The position numbers were made by a program, and so were the translations under genes. Under the pieces are notes generated by a model. That model ran no database searches, had not been told where the DNA came from, and saw only the letters and a list, made by a program, of their open reading frames with translations. Positions 52,523-60,266 of a stretch of DNA of 64,000 bases are shown here, piece after piece. Origin of the DNA: Sphingomonas melonis (GTDB taxonomy: Bacteria; Pseudomonadota; Alphaproteobacteria; Sphingomonadales; Sphingomonadaceae); assembly GCF_013409985.1 (NCBI RefSeq), contig NZ_JACCBY010000001.1, positions 620,001 to 684,000 of the forward strand, given 5' to 3'. Within the stretch, counting starts at the first letter, position 1; each line of letters opens with the position of its first letter.

Positions 52523-52566
52523 GCGGACGCGCTAGCCGCCATATAGCCCAGCCGCAAATCATCGGC

Positions 52567-52782
52567 TTAGCTTATGCTCCCGTGCGTGGGCTGATAGCCG
52601 ACGGGCACGCCGGCCGGGTTAGGCGTGAACCACGCCTGCCCTTGGCGGACGAGAATGGTTTCGTTGCGGACGCCGTTCGCGTCATCAATTTTCGTGACCA
52701 CGCGCACCCCTTCAGGCGCCGTGTAGATGGGGTGCCACTTCCTCACGGGCCACGCATAGCGGCAGTCCATCGCGCGGAGCAT
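52567..52782 (-). CDS. Small phage protein (DUF551-like pattern)
   Basis: A 71-residue protein: VRKWHPIYTAPEGVRVVTKI, then ANGVRNETILVRQGQAWFTP and a closing PTHGS. This W-x-P-I-x-T-A-P layout with a terminal P-T-H is typical of small phage proteins of unknown role. ATG 52770 is an internal start. Confidence 0.6.
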   Translation of the reverse strand: MLRAMDCRYAWPVRKWHPIYTAPEGVRVVTKIDDANGVRNETILVRQGQAWFTPNPAGVPVGYQPTHGSIS

Positions 52783-52861
52783 TAACCAAAGATGCTGTCG
52801 AGCAATGGCATTCGCCAGCTGCGCCGGTCAGGCGCCTCGTCGGAAGAGACGCAGACATAAC

Positions 52862-52884
52862 AAAGGGGGCCGAAGCCCCCTTTG
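52862..52884 (-). terminator. Intrinsic terminator with UUCG loop
   Basis: On the minus strand AAAGGGGGC-TTCG-GCCCCCTTT followed by GTT. A six- to nine-pair stem with the stable UUCG tetraloop. It ends transcription of the 52948-53187 gene. Confidence 0.8.
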
Positions 52885-52947
52885 CGAGCACCGGAGTGCT
52901 CCATTTGACCTGGCGGACGATGAGAGGGGTACGTCAGGCCAACGGTA

Positions 52948-53187
52948 TTAGTTGCTGTCGCTGTCGTCGTCGTCAGCAACGATGACGATGCCGGCGACGA
53001 CCGCCGCGGCGGCAACGAGAGCGATAATGATGCCACCACCGGCAAGCTCGCTCTTCTTCGCCGAAGCCGAACCAGCGCGAACGGACTTGGCGACCGACAG
53101 GCTGGCTGCCGGGTTGACCGGAGCGGCGGCGACAGGCGCCGCAACGAGCGCGGTGGCGGCAACGGCGGCGAGGTACTTCCGAACCAT
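52948..53187 (-). CDS. Small exported membrane protein
   Basis: A 79-residue protein: signal peptide MVRKYLAAVAATALVAAPVA, a Ser/Ala stretch, then a membrane helix (GGGIIIALVAAAAVVAGIVI) and an acidic end DDDDSDSN. This type is frequent in sphingomonads. ATG 53187 is 6 bp behind GGGAGA. Terminator follows 64 bp later. Confidence 0.7.
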   Translation of the reverse strand: MVRKYLAAVAATALVAAPVAAAPVNPAASLSVAKSVRAGSASAKKSELAGGGIIIALVAAAAVVAGIVIVADDDDSDSN

Positions 53188-53329
53188 GATCATTCTCCCG
53201 GCTATCTATTACGGCAATTGTGCATTGCAGCATCAATCGTAAAGAAATGGTTACCGGGGTCAACCCGCTGATCTTTTGAAGGAATTATCCGTTTGCCGGG
53301 AGGATCAGCTGCCTAGACGGATGAACGCC

Positions 53330-53572
53330 CTAGTGCGTCGGCATCCACGGATCGCGCGCGCCTAGCTCCCGCTCGTCGATCATCAGCAGCTGGGCCAGGC
53401 AGAGCCGATCGTCTTCATGCAGCATCTCCGGGCTGCCGTGTTCGACGTATTGCCGTAGGTAGCCCGCGTGACGGCTGAGCATCGCAGACAATTCGGCGAG
53501 GCAAATCCCGCGCTCGTTGGCACGGCGGCCGAGATTGGCGCGCGCCTCCTCTGGCGTAGTTGGTTCAATCAT
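53330..53572 (-). CDS. Short HTH-like protein
   Basis: An 80-residue protein. TPEEARANLGRRANERGICL and AELSAMLSRHAGYLRQYVEH resemble the helix-turn-helix of XRE-type regulators; the later LAQLLMIDERELG also fits. Role unknown; possibly a phage transcription factor. Confidence 0.6.
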   Translation of the reverse strand: MIEPTTPEEARANLGRRANERGICLAELSAMLSRHAGYLRQYVEHGSPEMLHEDDRLCLAQLLMIDERELGARDPWMPTH

Positions 53573-53585
53573 CGCTTAGGCGCGC

Positions 53586-53861
53586 TCATATACGCAGGTT
53601 CCGGTGTCGCAGCTCGGCGCGAAGGGCGTCAACTCCGTAGTTGCTGGCTTCCCTTGAGGCGCGCGCATAGGCCGCGATTAAACGGTCGTCTGGCCAGGCA
53701 CCTTGCAGGCCCTCGACCTTCTGCTTGAATACCGCGATGACACTGGAGGTGGATTGTTGATCGTTAATCCCGGTCACACCGACGCCACCATGCTCTAGTT
53801 CATGAATGCGGGCACGCAAGCCGGCGAGGCGTGCGAGATCGTGATGGGACTCGTCGGTCAT
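53586..53861 (-). CDS. Unknown small protein
   Basis: A 91-residue mostly helical protein (MTDESHHDLARLAGLRARIH ... DRLIAAYARASREASNYGVD). A TTG at 53867 is an upstream start. It overlaps the end of the small ORF upstream (stop at 53864). Same direction as the HTH gene. Confidence 0.55.
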   Translation of the reverse strand: MTDESHHDLARLAGLRARIHELEHGGVGVTGINDQQSTSSVIAVFKQKVEGLQGAWPDDRLIAAYARASREASNYGVDALRAELRHRNLRI

Positions 53862-53863
53862 AT

Positions 53864-53965
53864 TCAAACGTTACGCGGCCTCTCGCGATTCGCGCAAGAC
53901 GCGCTCAGCGCAGCGACGATCAGCGCCGCGCCGAAAGCAAGGAAGGTCAGGGACAGGCTGCTCAT
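53864..53965 (-). CDS. Single-helix membrane microprotein
   Basis: A 33-residue frame MSSLSLTFLAFGAALIVAAL...CANRERPRNV with one membrane helix, a cysteine and a basic tail. It lies immediately upstream of and overlaps the next gene, which supports translation. Function unknown. Confidence 0.4.
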   Translation of the reverse strand: MSSLSLTFLAFGAALIVAALSASCANRERPRNV

Positions 53966-54094
53966 CTGTGCGCCCTAACCCTATGCACCTCCCGATGTAA
54001 GGCGCCAACGCGGTCGCAGGAATCGCCGCTTCTGTAACTCGACGCGCCGCTGGCTCGGCCCCGATCTACTGTCAAGCGAAGTGGTCGTGGCCGA

Positions 54095-54346
54095 TTACTT
54101 CGCCTGTCTGTCTAACCTGGCAGCGACCTGCTGCCAGCCAGATCGAGACCGGCATTCGACCCGCCTCGATGCTTTGTTCGCTAAGCATATCTTTGGATCG
54201 CGGAGCGCAGGGGGGCTGGTCCTCCAGCCCTGCTCGCCAAATAGAGACATTGGCGCCGGCGCTCCAAACCGCGAGGGGGTCCATTGCGCTTCCGCGGCAG
54301 CAGGAGTCAGCAGCAACGCGAGAGCAGGAATCGCGTGATATTTCAC
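54095..54346 (-). CDS. Small exported protein
   Basis: An 83-residue protein (GTG 54346 behind ACGGAGG) with a signal peptide (MKYHAIPALALLLTPAAAEA) and a mature part rich in Arg/Ser with two cysteines (KICLANK, VECRSRSG). The two Cys may form a disulphide. Secreted prophage cargo of unknown role. Confidence 0.6.
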   Translation of the reverse strand: MKYHAIPALALLLTPAAAEAQWTPSRFGAPAPMSLFGEQGWRTSPPALRDPKICLANKASRRVECRSRSGWQQVAARLDRQAK

Positions 54347-54447
54347 AAGCGGGCCTCCGTAGAAACGTCAGAGGCTATGCCTCAACCAAGCAAGGTGCAA
54401 GCCCCGGACCCATGAGTTGCAGCGCGCCCTGATGTGCTAGCTAGAAG

Positions 54448-54729
54448 TCAGCGCGGCGCGATTGCCTCGACCAATGCCGATGAAGGGCGAAATTTGATGC
54501 GGGGCCGGGTTGAGGCATCCACCGGCTCACGGTTGCGTGGGTTATGCTTGCGCCCCTGGCTAGGCGGCGCGACGGAAAAGGCTGCAAAGCCACGAAGCTC
54601 TATTCGTCCGTGCTGAACGAGTTGGTCCGACATAGCTTCGAAGAAAGCGTTCACCAGCGCTTGGCACGTGGCGCCAGACAGATCCGGGTTCGAAGCGGCT
54701 ATGCGTTCGATAAGTTCGGCTTTGACCAT
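54448..54729 (-). CDS. IHF/HU-family DNA-bending protein
   Basis: A 93-residue histone-like protein. KAELIERIAASNPDLSGATC is the N-terminal helix pair. GRIELRGFAAFSVAPPSQGR and RNREPVDASTRPRIKFRPS are the saddle and DNA arms. Closest to IHF-beta pattern. A prophage copy may support recombination, cos packaging or regulation. Confidence 0.82.
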   Translation of the reverse strand: MVKAELIERIAASNPDLSGATCQALVNAFFEAMSDQLVQHGRIELRGFAAFSVAPPSQGRKHNPRNREPVDASTRPRIKFRPSSALVEAIAPR

Positions 54730-54931
54730 CCGTCTCTATACCTCGGGCTACTATCAAGAGATCATCTCATGATATGCCAGCTGCGTCAGCCATCGCGGCT
54801 ACATAGCGCCTACCCTTTACCAGCCGTCGGGCGTCCACTAAGCTTGCGGCAAGCCTCGCCCAGCCAGTGGGTCGCTTCATCCTCTGTCATCCGCCAAACC
54901 TATGCTGCCGCACGGCGTCTCTTGAGCAGAC

Positions 54932-54990
54932 AAAAAAAGGGCCGCCGAAGCAGCCCGAAGGATTAGGAGAGGATGCCTGAAAGGCACTCT
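54932..54990 (-). ncRNA. Hairpin plus terminator, possible small RNA
   Basis: On the minus strand, AGAGagTGCCT-TTC-AGGCAtcCTCT (54966-54990) is followed 10 nt later by GGGCTGC-TTCG-GCGGCCC and seven T (54932-54956). No leftward gene I can support ends just before it (the 54810-54890 frame is beyond it). So this may be a small RNA or an orphan terminator. The 492-bp gap 54730-55221 holds nothing else I recognise. Confidence 0.5.
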
Positions 54991-55221
54991 CTGTGTGCGG
55001 AGGGCGCTTGTCGCTGGCGAATGCAAAGACGGTTAACGTACTTGCGCGAATTGCAATCGAGCAGCCGGCGGGGCCCTCCATCCCTGATGGGTGAAGCGCT
55101 TCGATACGAGTGCAAGGCAGAACGCGTATGATCTCGCTTAGTAGGGACCAGATGGATTCGATGCGCATCCGGAACAATGGCCCGTGGATCGCTTTTATGA
55201 TCCCGTCACCGGGAGAGCTTC

Positions 55222-56223
55222 ATGATCCGCCGCCACATCGCCGCTTTGTCGGCCAGCGCAATCCTCCTCGCGCCTGTTGCGCCTCTCGCCGCGCAGAAAA
55301 CAGTTCGCTCAATTTCGGCGACCGACAAGGCGCAGGGTGGCCAGGCGCATCCGCAACTACTCGCGGAATTCGGCGGGGCCTATAAGGGGCCTCAAGCTAC
55401 CTTCGTAGAACGCGTCGGCAAGCGCGTCGCCGTCCAGTCCGGGCTGTCGAATGCGGGCGGCGACTTCACCGTCACTCTGCTCGACTCGCCGGTAGAGAAC
55501 GCGTTCGCCATTCCGGGGGGATATATCTACGTCACCCGCCAGCTGCTCGCGCTGATGACATCAGAGGCCGAACTCGCATCGGTGATGGGGCACGAAGTGG
55601 GCCATGTCGCCGCTCGCCACGCGGCTTCCCGAAACACGCGTGCGACGATCGGCGGCCTGCTCGCCCGCGGCGTCGGACTTGCCACCGGCAGTGATATCGC
55701 CACGCGCGTCGCGGGTGCGGGCGCGCAACTCTACACGCTGAAATACGGCCGTGATCAGGAGTATCAAGCCGATGCGCTTGGCGTCCGCTACATCGCCGCG
55801 GCGGGCTATTCTCCCTATGCCTCGGCAGATATCCTCGCCGCCCTGGATGAATCAACCGGGCTGTCGGCGCAGGCGAGCGGCACCGCCCGTTCCGCACCGA
55901 CCTGGGCGTCGACGCACCCGAACGGAGCCGATCGCGTGCAGCGCGCGGCGGCGCTTGCGAAAGCCACAGGCAAGCCGGAGACCGCGATGGTACAGGACAC
56001 GGCATTCCTGCGCATGCTTGACGGCCTGCCCTATGGTGATGCCAAGCAGGGCCGCAGGGTTGTCCGGATCGTCACCGTGGGCCCAAGGGACACGATCGAC
56101 ACTCTCAGCCAGCGGATGGCAGTAGCGGATAGCAAGCGCGACCGTTTCCTCGTCATGAACGGCCTACCCGATGACGAGCCGCTGAAGCCCGGAACGCTCG
56201 TCAAGCTGGTCGTCGCGGCGTGA
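55222..56223 (+). CDS. Exported M48 family metallopeptidase
   Basis: A 333-residue peptidase. Signal peptide MIRRHIAALSASAILLAPVA. Zinc motif HEVGHVAARHA (HExxH) and the downstream Glu in YGRDQEYQADALG. The C-terminal part has a LysM-like VTVGPRDTIDTLSQRMAVAD. Same direction and codon bias as host genes. It is the last gene before attR, opposite to the other right-end genes, so it looks like cargo that could act in the cell envelope. Confidence 0.85.
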   Translation: MIRRHIAALSASAILLAPVAPLAAQKTVRSISATDKAQGGQAHPQLLAEFGGAYKGPQATFVERVGKRVAVQSGLSNAGGDFTVTLLDSPVENAFAIPGGYIYVTRQLLALMTSEAELASVMGHEVGHVAARHAASRNTRATIGGLLARGVGLATGSDIATRVAGAGAQLYTLKYGRDQEYQADALGVRYIAAAGYSPYASADILAALDESTGLSAQASGTARSAPTWASTHPNGADRVQRAAALAKATGKPETAMVQDTAFLRMLDGLPYGDAKQGRRVVRIVTVGPRDTIDTLSQRMAVADSKRDRFLVMNGLPDDEPLKPGTLVKLVVAA

Positions 56224-56285
56224 TCCGAGTCGTGAATCGGTGCCCCGCGATTGCCGGCGGATATTCGAGCCATGGCGGCGAGGTA

Positions 56286-56354
56286 GTACCCTGCACTTCA
56301 CGCTGAACGAGCGATTGTGCCGCGGCGCTCATGGCACCTCACGTGCAGGGGTAC
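56286..56354. repeat. Inverted repeat near attR
   Basis: GTACCCTGCAC (56286-56296) and GTGCAGGGGTAC (56343-56354) form imperfect arms with one extra G. Just inside attR, it may be an arm or regulatory site. The left arm region shares GGGGGTACC. No gene fits 56224-56427. Confidence 0.5.
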
Positions 56355-56427
56355 CAGTGGGGGTATTTAGCTAATGCTTCGTTCCAGAACGTCGCATTCA
56401 CCTAACAAATTCGCTAAGAGTGGTGGG

Positions 56428-56457
56428 CGGCGGACCCACCATCGACGCTTTCCGGGG
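56428..56457. repeat. attR (30-bp core)
   Basis: Perfect copy of attL 14327-14356, followed by cat where attL has gcat. It contains only 14 nt of the tRNA 3' end. Confidence 0.93.
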
Positions 56458-56574
56458 CATCTGCGGCCGCAGCGACCGGCCGGTGCCGGCACCATGCCCT
56501 TGGCGGCCTGGTTGTCGCGGCGCCAAGCTGAGCATCGCGCCCTGCCGATAGTCCGCTGCGGCGATCTGCCGCTT

Positions 56575-56706
56575 CGGAAAGGAGGAGCTCGCCGGCAGCA
56601 GCAACGGCCGGCCCGCGAGCTCCAGTGTGCATGCCCGAGCGAGGTTCCGTCTCGGGCATGGCCGAGTGTACGCGGCTAATCCGGCACCGTCGCACACATG
56701 GGCTAT
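56575..56706 (-). ncRNA. Structured RNA element B, host copy
   Basis: Related to element A. Minus strand: ATAGCCCATGTG, GUGU...ACAC stem, a perfect ten-pair hairpin CATGCCCGAG/CTCGGGCATG (56630-56639, 56651-56660), then GGAGCTCGC/GCGAGCTCC (56584-56592, 56615-56623), with only a weak pyrimidine tail. It lies 118 bp outside attR in the host sequence that adjoined tRNA-Lys before integration. The gap 56458-57008 holds no gene I can support otherwise. A small + frame and a - frame over it are not conserved between the copies. Confidence 0.6.
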
Positions 56707-57008
56707 CAACCTGTTTTGTAAGCAGAATTACTGCTCAGGCGCGCATCGCTGATGCTGCGGTGACGTGGCCGATGGAGCGGCCGAGCTGGCCAGATGGAAT
56801 CGACGGTACGGACATGGGCGACCCGACCGCCGCAGGAGCAATCCTCGCGACGAGGCTTGCTTGGCACGCCCAGCGGCGGTTTCAAGAGCCTGTTGCGGCA
56901 TTGCAACACGATGACGGTGGCGTTCGCAGAGCCGGGATATCGATCCCAAAATGGGTGTTTAACCCTTCGACAGGCCGTGTTTCGCCTGCCGCTTACAAGG
57001 TGATTGAT

Positions 57009-57584
57009 ATGAAGAAGCTGCTTCTCGCAGCGGCCGGTGCCGCATTCCTCATCCCCGCTGCAGCCTCCGCTCAGGACACGACGTCCGACGGTTCGCGCGC
57101 GTTCGGGATCGACCCGTATGTCGGCGTGACCGGAGTCTATGAAGGCTTTGAGAGCAATCCCGGCCACGGCATCCCGTTCTCGGCGCCCGGCGATCGTCTG
57201 AAGGGCGGTCTCGTCGAGGGCGTCGCGGGTGTGAACGTGCCGCTCGGATCGTTCTTCGTCGGCGTCGAGGGCAATGCCGCCAAGGGGTTCAGCGGTGACA
57301 TCGATTGGGAATATGGCGTCCATGGCCGCGCCGGCGTGCGCGCTGGTGAGACCGGGCTGCTGTACGGCAAGGTCGGCTATCGGTGGGTGAACTTCGATCG
57401 CTACGGCAGCAACAGCCCGGATTTCGGCCGTATTTCCTACGGCGTAGGCGGTGAGTTTGGGCCGAAGGCGGTGGGGCTTGATGGGTTGGTGAAAAAGGAA
57501 GGCGTGCGATTCCGCGCCGAGGTGGCGACAACCGGCAATTTCGAGACGGTTCGTCCGTCGCTGGGGATCATCGGTCACTTCTGA
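57009..57584 (+). CDS. Outer-membrane beta-barrel protein
   Basis: A 191-residue protein with signal peptide MKKLLLAAAGAAFLIPAAAS and alternating strands (DPYVGVTGVYEGFES, VAGVNVPLGSFFVGVEGN, GLLYGKVGYRWVNFD, PSLGIIGHF with C-terminal Phe). The C-terminal aromatic and strand pattern match OmpA/OprF-like small barrels. ATG 57009 is 8 bp behind AAGGTGA. It is the first clear host gene right of the prophage. Strong terminator follows. Confidence 0.82.
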   Translation: MKKLLLAAAGAAFLIPAAASAQDTTSDGSRAFGIDPYVGVTGVYEGFESNPGHGIPFSAPGDRLKGGLVEGVAGVNVPLGSFFVGVEGNAAKGFSGDIDWEYGVHGRAGVRAGETGLLYGKVGYRWVNFDRYGSNSPDFGRISYGVGGEFGPKAVGLDGLVKKEGVRFRAEVATTGNFETVRPSLGIIGHF

Positions 57585-57609
57585 GACGTTCCCACACCGT
57601 TGCCTCAGG

Positions 57610-57646
57610 GAGCCCCGGACCATGCGTCCGGGGCTCTTTGCGTTTT
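57610..57646. terminator. Bidirectional intrinsic terminator
   Basis: GAGCCCCGGAC-CATGC-GTCCGGGGCTC gives an 11-pair stem with a T-rich right side. It serves the outer-membrane gene, and with the A-rich left side possibly the VanZ gene. Confidence 0.85.
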
Positions 57647-57648
57647 AG

Positions 57649-58020
57649 CTAGAGGCGGCTCCTCGGCCGGGCCGGCCTGACCGCGGCCACCACCACGATG
57701 ACGCCGACGATGATCGCGGTGTCCGCCACCCAGTCCATGATGTCGCAGTCGCGGTGCAGCGCCGGGATCGACTGGACCAGTTCGATGATCGCGCCGAGGA
57801 AGCTCAGCCGCTCGGCGATGCGCAGCAGGTCGGCGCGCGGCCAGCCCGCGCAGGCGAGGATCGTCAGCGTGCCGAACGCGGCCATATGCTGCCATTTGTC
57901 GACGACCTCGACGGTGATCGGCGGGCGTGGCGACAGCGCCATGACCAGCGCGAAGACGAGGGCGGCCCAGAAGAGCAGCCGTGCGATCGGCGCGACGCGC
58001 GCCCGTCCGGTTCGAAACAT
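57649..58020 (-). CDS. VanZ-like membrane protein
   Basis: A 123-residue inner-membrane protein. VEVVDKWQHMAAFGTLTILA is the VanZ motif (D-K-x2-H-x3-F). Three or four membrane segments and a DCDIMDWVADTAIIVGVI end follow. Function in this family is poorly defined. It ends just inside the shared terminator. Confidence 0.75.
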   Translation of the reverse strand: MFRTGRARVAPIARLLFWAALVFALVMALSPRPPITVEVVDKWQHMAAFGTLTILACAGWPRADLLRIAERLSFLGAIIELVQSIPALHRDCDIMDWVADTAIIVGVIVVVAAVRPARPRSRL

Positions 58021-58120
58021 GCCTGCGCCCTACGTCCGCCCCGGCGATGCGTCCACCGGCGTTCGGTAAGCCGTTGTGCTGGCTGCGTCGCGCTGGCGAC
58101 GCCGTGGACACGCTCCCGCG

Positions 58121-59122
58121 CTAGCGCGCAATCACCGCGGCGATTGCGTCCTGTATGATAAGTGATGCACCGCCGCGGCCCCAACCACGACGATAGTGGC
58201 GCTGGCGATAGGCCGCGTAGAGCCGCCGCAGCCGGACGACGACGTTCGGATGGGCGAAAACCGCCTGACGCGCCGCATAAAAGGCCGCCACGCCCGACCA
58301 GCGATCCACGGCGGTGTGGAAGGCGGCGGAGTCAATGTCGCCGCGCAGGCGCGCCAGCAGGCGGGCCGTCTCCGCGGCGATGCGCTCCCGCTGCTCGATA
58401 TAGGTGGGATATTTGCGCACCGCCTTACGCACCCGGCCGACGATCGAGGTTCGGCCACTGCCGAAGACGTTGCCGCCATGCTGGCGATACAGAGCGAGCG
58501 GCTCGTCGATATAGCATGCGTTGCCGAACAGCCCGGCAACCAGATAGAACCAGCGGTCGTGCGACATCGGCCGATCATATTCGATCAGGTCGTGCGGCCG
58601 CGTCGCCGGATCGATCAGGTGCAGCAATTGGCGGTCGATCGTGCAGGTGAAGCCGAGGAAGACGCCCCATGGTTCGAAGCTCTGCCCGGACAGGATCGCG
58701 TGCCGGGAGAGGTTGAACGACCTGCCGATCCGCGTGCCGGCCTCGTCAATCAGATCGACGCGGTGCGAGCAGAGCAGCGATCCGGTCGTGGCCATCGCGT
58801 CGAGCGACCGCGCGATCTTCGACGGATGCCAGATGTCGTCCTGATCGCAGAAGGCGATGTAGCGGCTCTCGCACAGGCGGATCGCCTTCATGAAGTTCTC
58901 GGAGAAGCGCAGCCGCGCCTCGTTACGATAGAGGCGGACGGGGAAGGGAGCGGTGCGTGCGAATGCTTCGACGATCGCGACGGTGCGGTCGGTCGACAGA
59001 TCGTCGCAGATGACGAGTTCGGCCGGACGATGCTCCTGCTCAGCCAGTGAGCGGAGTTGCTCGGAAAGGAACCGCTCACCATTGTATGCCGCCATGGCGA
59101 CAGAGACTTTGCTGGCCTGCAT
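58121..59122 (-). CDS. Family 2 glycosyltransferase
   Basis: A 333-residue GT-A protein. SVAMAAYNGERFLSEQLRSL is the N-terminal strand and helix, DDLSTDRTVAI the nucleotide-sugar site, and CDQDDIWHPSKI the DxD-like motif, with HDRWFYLVAGLFG later. It transfers sugars in surface polysaccharide synthesis. ATG 59122 has AGGGGAGG upstream; an upstream frame to 59206 is open but has no support. Stand-alone, with no neighbours of the same pathway. Confidence 0.85.
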   Translation of the reverse strand: MQASKVSVAMAAYNGERFLSEQLRSLAEQEHRPAELVICDDLSTDRTVAIVEAFARTAPFPVRLYRNEARLRFSENFMKAIRLCESRYIAFCDQDDIWHPSKIARSLDAMATTGSLLCSHRVDLIDEAGTRIGRSFNLSRHAILSGQSFEPWGVFLGFTCTIDRQLLHLIDPATRPHDLIEYDRPMSHDRWFYLVAGLFGNACYIDEPLALYRQHGGNVFGSGRTSIVGRVRKAVRKYPTYIEQRERIAAETARLLARLRGDIDSAAFHTAVDRWSGVAAFYAARQAVFAHPNVVVRLRRLYAAYRQRHYRRGWGRGGASLIIQDAIAAVIAR

Positions 59123-59280
59123 GACGAGTTCCTCCCCTGCTTTTCTTTGACCCTGTACCGGGGAAAGCGGTGGAAGCAATGCCATGCACACGGATAATCG
59201 CGCCAAGTCGGTATCGAATCAGGATTCTGCGCGACCGAAGACTTGCCCGCTCCGCCGGCGGGCGGAGCGGGTGGGGCGGG

Positions 59281-60234
59281 TCAGCCGCGGCGCTTGAGCA
59301 GGCCGTGCATGTCGAGCCAGCGGCTGAATTCCTCGAACCAGCCGGTGCTCGTCGTCGGCTTCTGGTACATGCCGAAGCCGTGGCCGCCCTGTTCGAACAG
59401 GTGGAATTCGACCGGGCGCTTGGCGGTGCGCCAGCTTTCGATCAGCCCGAAGCCGCCGTTGGCGAAGAACGGATCGTCGGCGGCGAGCGCGACGAACATC
59501 GGCGGCGCGTCGGCGGGGACGGTGACCGCCATCAGCGGGCCATAGATGTTGCCGATGAAGGCGGGCCTGGCATCGCCGCCGGTCAGCGTCGTCGCCATCG
59601 TCAGCATCGCGCCGGCGGAAAAGCCGATCATGCCGATCCGGTCGGCGTCGACATGCCATTCGGCCGCGCGCTTGCGGACCAGGGCGAAGGCGGCGCGGGC
59701 GTCGGCGATCTGCGGGGCGAGGCCGGCGGCCATCGCGTCGGGCCGGGGACGCGGCGGCCGCGCGCCGGGCGCGAAGATCTCGGCCATCGACCGTTCGAAG
59801 CCGGGCATGTCGGCCGGCGTCGGGTTGAGCCGGTATTTGAGGACGAAGGCGGCGACGCCCTTGGCGGCGAGCGCGCGCGCGACGTCCCAGCCCTCATTCT
59901 CCATCGACAGCGTGCGGAAGCCGCCGCCCGGCGCGACGATGACCGCCGCGCCCGTCGCCCTGGCGGGATCGGGCAGGAAGGGGGTCAGCGTCGCGACGGT
60001 GACGTTGCGGGTGAAGACGCTGCCATATTGGCTGTGCCACGCCTCCGGTGCGGTCGCGCCGGGCAGCTTGCCGGTGTCGAGCGTGATCGCGCCCGGCTGC
60101 GCCGGGGTGGGGATCGGCACCATCTTGTCGCTCTGCGCCTGCACCGGCGCGCTCAGCGCCGCGGTGGCGAGGATGCCGATGCCGATCGGTCGCAACAGAT
60201 ATGCAATGGCCGCGGCGTAAATCCGGTGTCTCAT
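59281..60234 (-). CDS. Exported alpha/beta-hydrolase esterase
   Basis: A 317-residue protein. After a signal-like segment (IGIGILATAALSAPVQAQ), VIVAPGGGFRTLSMENEGWD gives the oxyanion loop and GMIGFSAGAMLTMATT the nucleophile (G-x-S-x-G). GGHGFGMYQKP carries the catalytic His. Resembles BD-FAE/acetyl-xylan-esterase-like enzymes. SD GGGAGAGCG before ATG 60234. It follows a homologue and the xylA-xylB genes, so it may deacetylate xylan or oligosaccharides. Confidence 0.8.
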   Translation of the reverse strand: MRHRIYAAAIAYLLRPIGIGILATAALSAPVQAQSDKMVPIPTPAQPGAITLDTGKLPGATAPEAWHSQYGSVFTRNVTVATLTPFLPDPARATGAAVIVAPGGGFRTLSMENEGWDVARALAAKGVAAFVLKYRLNPTPADMPGFERSMAEIFAPGARPPRPRPDAMAAGLAPQIADARAAFALVRKRAAEWHVDADRIGMIGFSAGAMLTMATTLTGGDARPAFIGNIYGPLMAVTVPADAPPMFVALAADDPFFANGGFGLIESWRTAKRPVEFHLFEQGGHGFGMYQKPTTSTGWFEEFSRWLDMHGLLKRRG

Positions 60235-60266
60235 GCTTCGCTCTCCCTGATGATCGTCATTGTGTG

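Larger units (their letters stand above)
14327..56457. mobile_element. Lambda-like (siphovirus) prophage integrated in tRNA-Lys
   Basis: Bounded by a perfect 30-bp direct repeat and containing integrase, repressor, replication, packaging, head, tail and lysis modules in canonical order. About 42.1 kb with one att copy. Every essential structural class can be named and I see no frameshifted gene, so it looks intact. The long contractile-sheath genes are absent and a long tape measure is present, which indicates a siphovirus tail. Host palindromic repeats are absent from the interior. Confidence 0.95.

Noticed and set aside
54810-54890. A 26-residue minus-strand frame (MTEDEATHWLGEACRKLSGR...)
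   Set aside because: The beginning looks like a phage protein, but the frame ends early and has no clear ribosome binding site. It may be a remnant; not enough support to list.
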